Source: Platanthera guangdongensis (taxonomy: Eukaryota > Streptophyta > Magnoliopsida > Asparagales > Orchidaceae). Taken from it: a stretch of 64,000 nt of DNA. Numbering within the stretch: position 1 is the stretch's first letter; every line of letters begins with the position of its first letter. Of the stretch, positions 63,215 to 64,000 are shown piece by piece. The DNA lies in assembly GCA_039583875.1 (NCBI GenBank), contig CM077160.1, positions 117,539,895-117,603,894 on the forward strand. Direction: 5' to 3'. A program made the position numbers and the translations under genes. The notes beneath the pieces were generated by a model. The model had not been told where the DNA came from, made no database searches, and was given only the letters and a program-made list of their open reading frames with translations.

Positions 63215-64000
63215 AGAGGAAGGGGAGCATGGAGACCCCGAGCAGACCCACTGACCAGGCTCCCATCTAGCTGGCAAGGCTGTAGGCTCACTCGGATGTT
63301 GGAGATGGATTGGAGAGGAGACCCCGAGCAGACACGCTAACCATGCTCTCATCTAGCTAACAGGGTTGTAGGCTCACTCGGTGGTTGGAGATGGATTGGA
63401 GAGGAGACCCCGAGCAGACCCGCTGACCAGGCTCGTATTTAGCTGGCATGGCTGTAGGCTCACTCGGTGGTTGGAGATGGTTTGGTTTGGTTTGGAGAGG
63501 AGACCCCGAGCAGACCTGCTGACCAGGCTCCCATCTAGTTGGCAGAGCTGTGGACTCACTCGGATTTTGGAGATGGATTGGAGAGGAGAACCCGAGAAGA
63601 ACCGCTGACCAAGTTCTCATCTAGCTGGCAGGGCTGTAAGCTCACTCGGTTGTTGGAGATGGATTGGAGAGGAGACCCCGAGCAGACCCGCTAACCAGGC
63701 TCGCATCTAGCTGGCAGGGCTATAGGCTCACTCGGTTGTTGGAGATGGTTTGGTTTGGAGAGGAGACCCCGAGCAGACCCGGTGACCAGGCTCTAATCTA
63801 GTTTGCCGGGTTGTAGTCTCACTTGGTGGTTGGAGATGATTTGGTTTGGAGAGGAGACCCAGAGCAGACCTGCTGACCAAGCTCCTATCTAGCTGGCAGG
63901 GCTGTAGGCTCACTCGGATGTTGGAGATGGATTGGAGAGGAGACCCCGAGCAGACCCACTGACCAGGCTCTCATTTAGCTGGCAGGGCTGTAGGATCATT
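63215..64000. repeat. ~86-bp tandem repeat at the window end
   Basis: At least nine copies of a ~86-bp unit with GGAGAGGAGACCCCGAGCAG, CTGACCAGGCTC, CATCTAGCTGGCAGGGCTGT and AGGCTCACTCGG-TGTTGGAGATGG. Starts of the GAGACCCCGAG block are about 63231, 63317, 63401, 63500, 63587, 63675, 63765, 63855 and 63941. Some units have an extra TTTGGTTTGG stretch. It runs off the window edge. Frames through it on either strand are repeat artefacts. Confidence 0.9.

Noticed and set aside
63134..63913. Minus-strand frames with WEPGQ/CSGSP repeats
   Set aside because: Translation of the 86-bp tandem repeat.

Overview
The window looks like repeat-dense heterochromatin from a flowering-plant nuclear genome, probably a eudicot (my inference). 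No intact host gene, tRNA or rRNA is visible. Almost every supported feature is an LTR retrotransposon, a piece of one, or a decayed element-like gene. They are nested in each other and almost all broken by stops and frameshifts. The dominant type is Ty1-copia of the Sirevirus/Maximus kind: 1.6-2.05 kb LTRs, a long gag, PR-IN-RT-RNaseH pol, a purine tract AGGGGGAG, and a long env-like region between pol and the 3' LTR.

Layout. 1-2207: 3' end of a family A Sirevirus (copy A-1). 2236-3511: gag and start of protease of an older, different copia element, ending in a 500-base assembly gap (3512-4011). 4012-7709 and 19599-20878: GC-rich block with two decayed minus-strand genes, A (gypsy-type transposase PF04195-like, with two short introns) and B (coiled coil). 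Gene B is split by D-1, a full-length minus-strand Sirevirus at 7710-19593 flanked by the 5-bp duplication GCAGC. 20879-23140: second family A fragment (A-2). 23141-31708: two joined family C copies (C-1, C-2); C-1 gag is interrupted by a solo LTR (24118-25411). 31709-33436: tail and LTR of another copia element. 33437-43439: mosaic of LTR fragments, a foldback MITE, a decayed Ty3/gypsy gag and minisatellites. 43440-49245: third family C copy (C-3), truncated in integrase. 49246-50062 and 62459-64000: an element with 22-bp and ~86-bp tandem repeats. It is split by A-3, a complete 12.4-kb family A Sirevirus (50063-62458, duplication GACCG).

The most striking pattern is that at least six sequence-unrelated LTR families each carry their own array of short CpG-cored palindromes or hairpins in U3, in several cases directly upstream of a TATA box. 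The motif differs by family: GTGTCGACAC in D; TTCGTCGA-N7-TCGACGAA in A; GCGTTGAGTGA-N7-TCACTCAACGC in C; TATCGCC/GGCGATA in the solo LTR; ACTCGACG/CGTCGAGT at 32.6 kb; GCACGACCA-G-TGGTCGTGC at 41.7 kb; ACTCGAGT at 49.4 kb. In A and D the same motif recurs inside the element, in the pol-env spacer, and in A also within the gag reading frame. Palindromic structures are known in maize Sirevirus LTRs; the motif change between families with constant placement and, in A and C, a constant 7-nt loop is what deserves follow-up.

Decay is rich in C-to-T changes. Several in-frame stops fall where a sister copy in this window has glutamine, as expected from deamination of methylated cytosine. No working protein set is present: every element is non-autonomous today.
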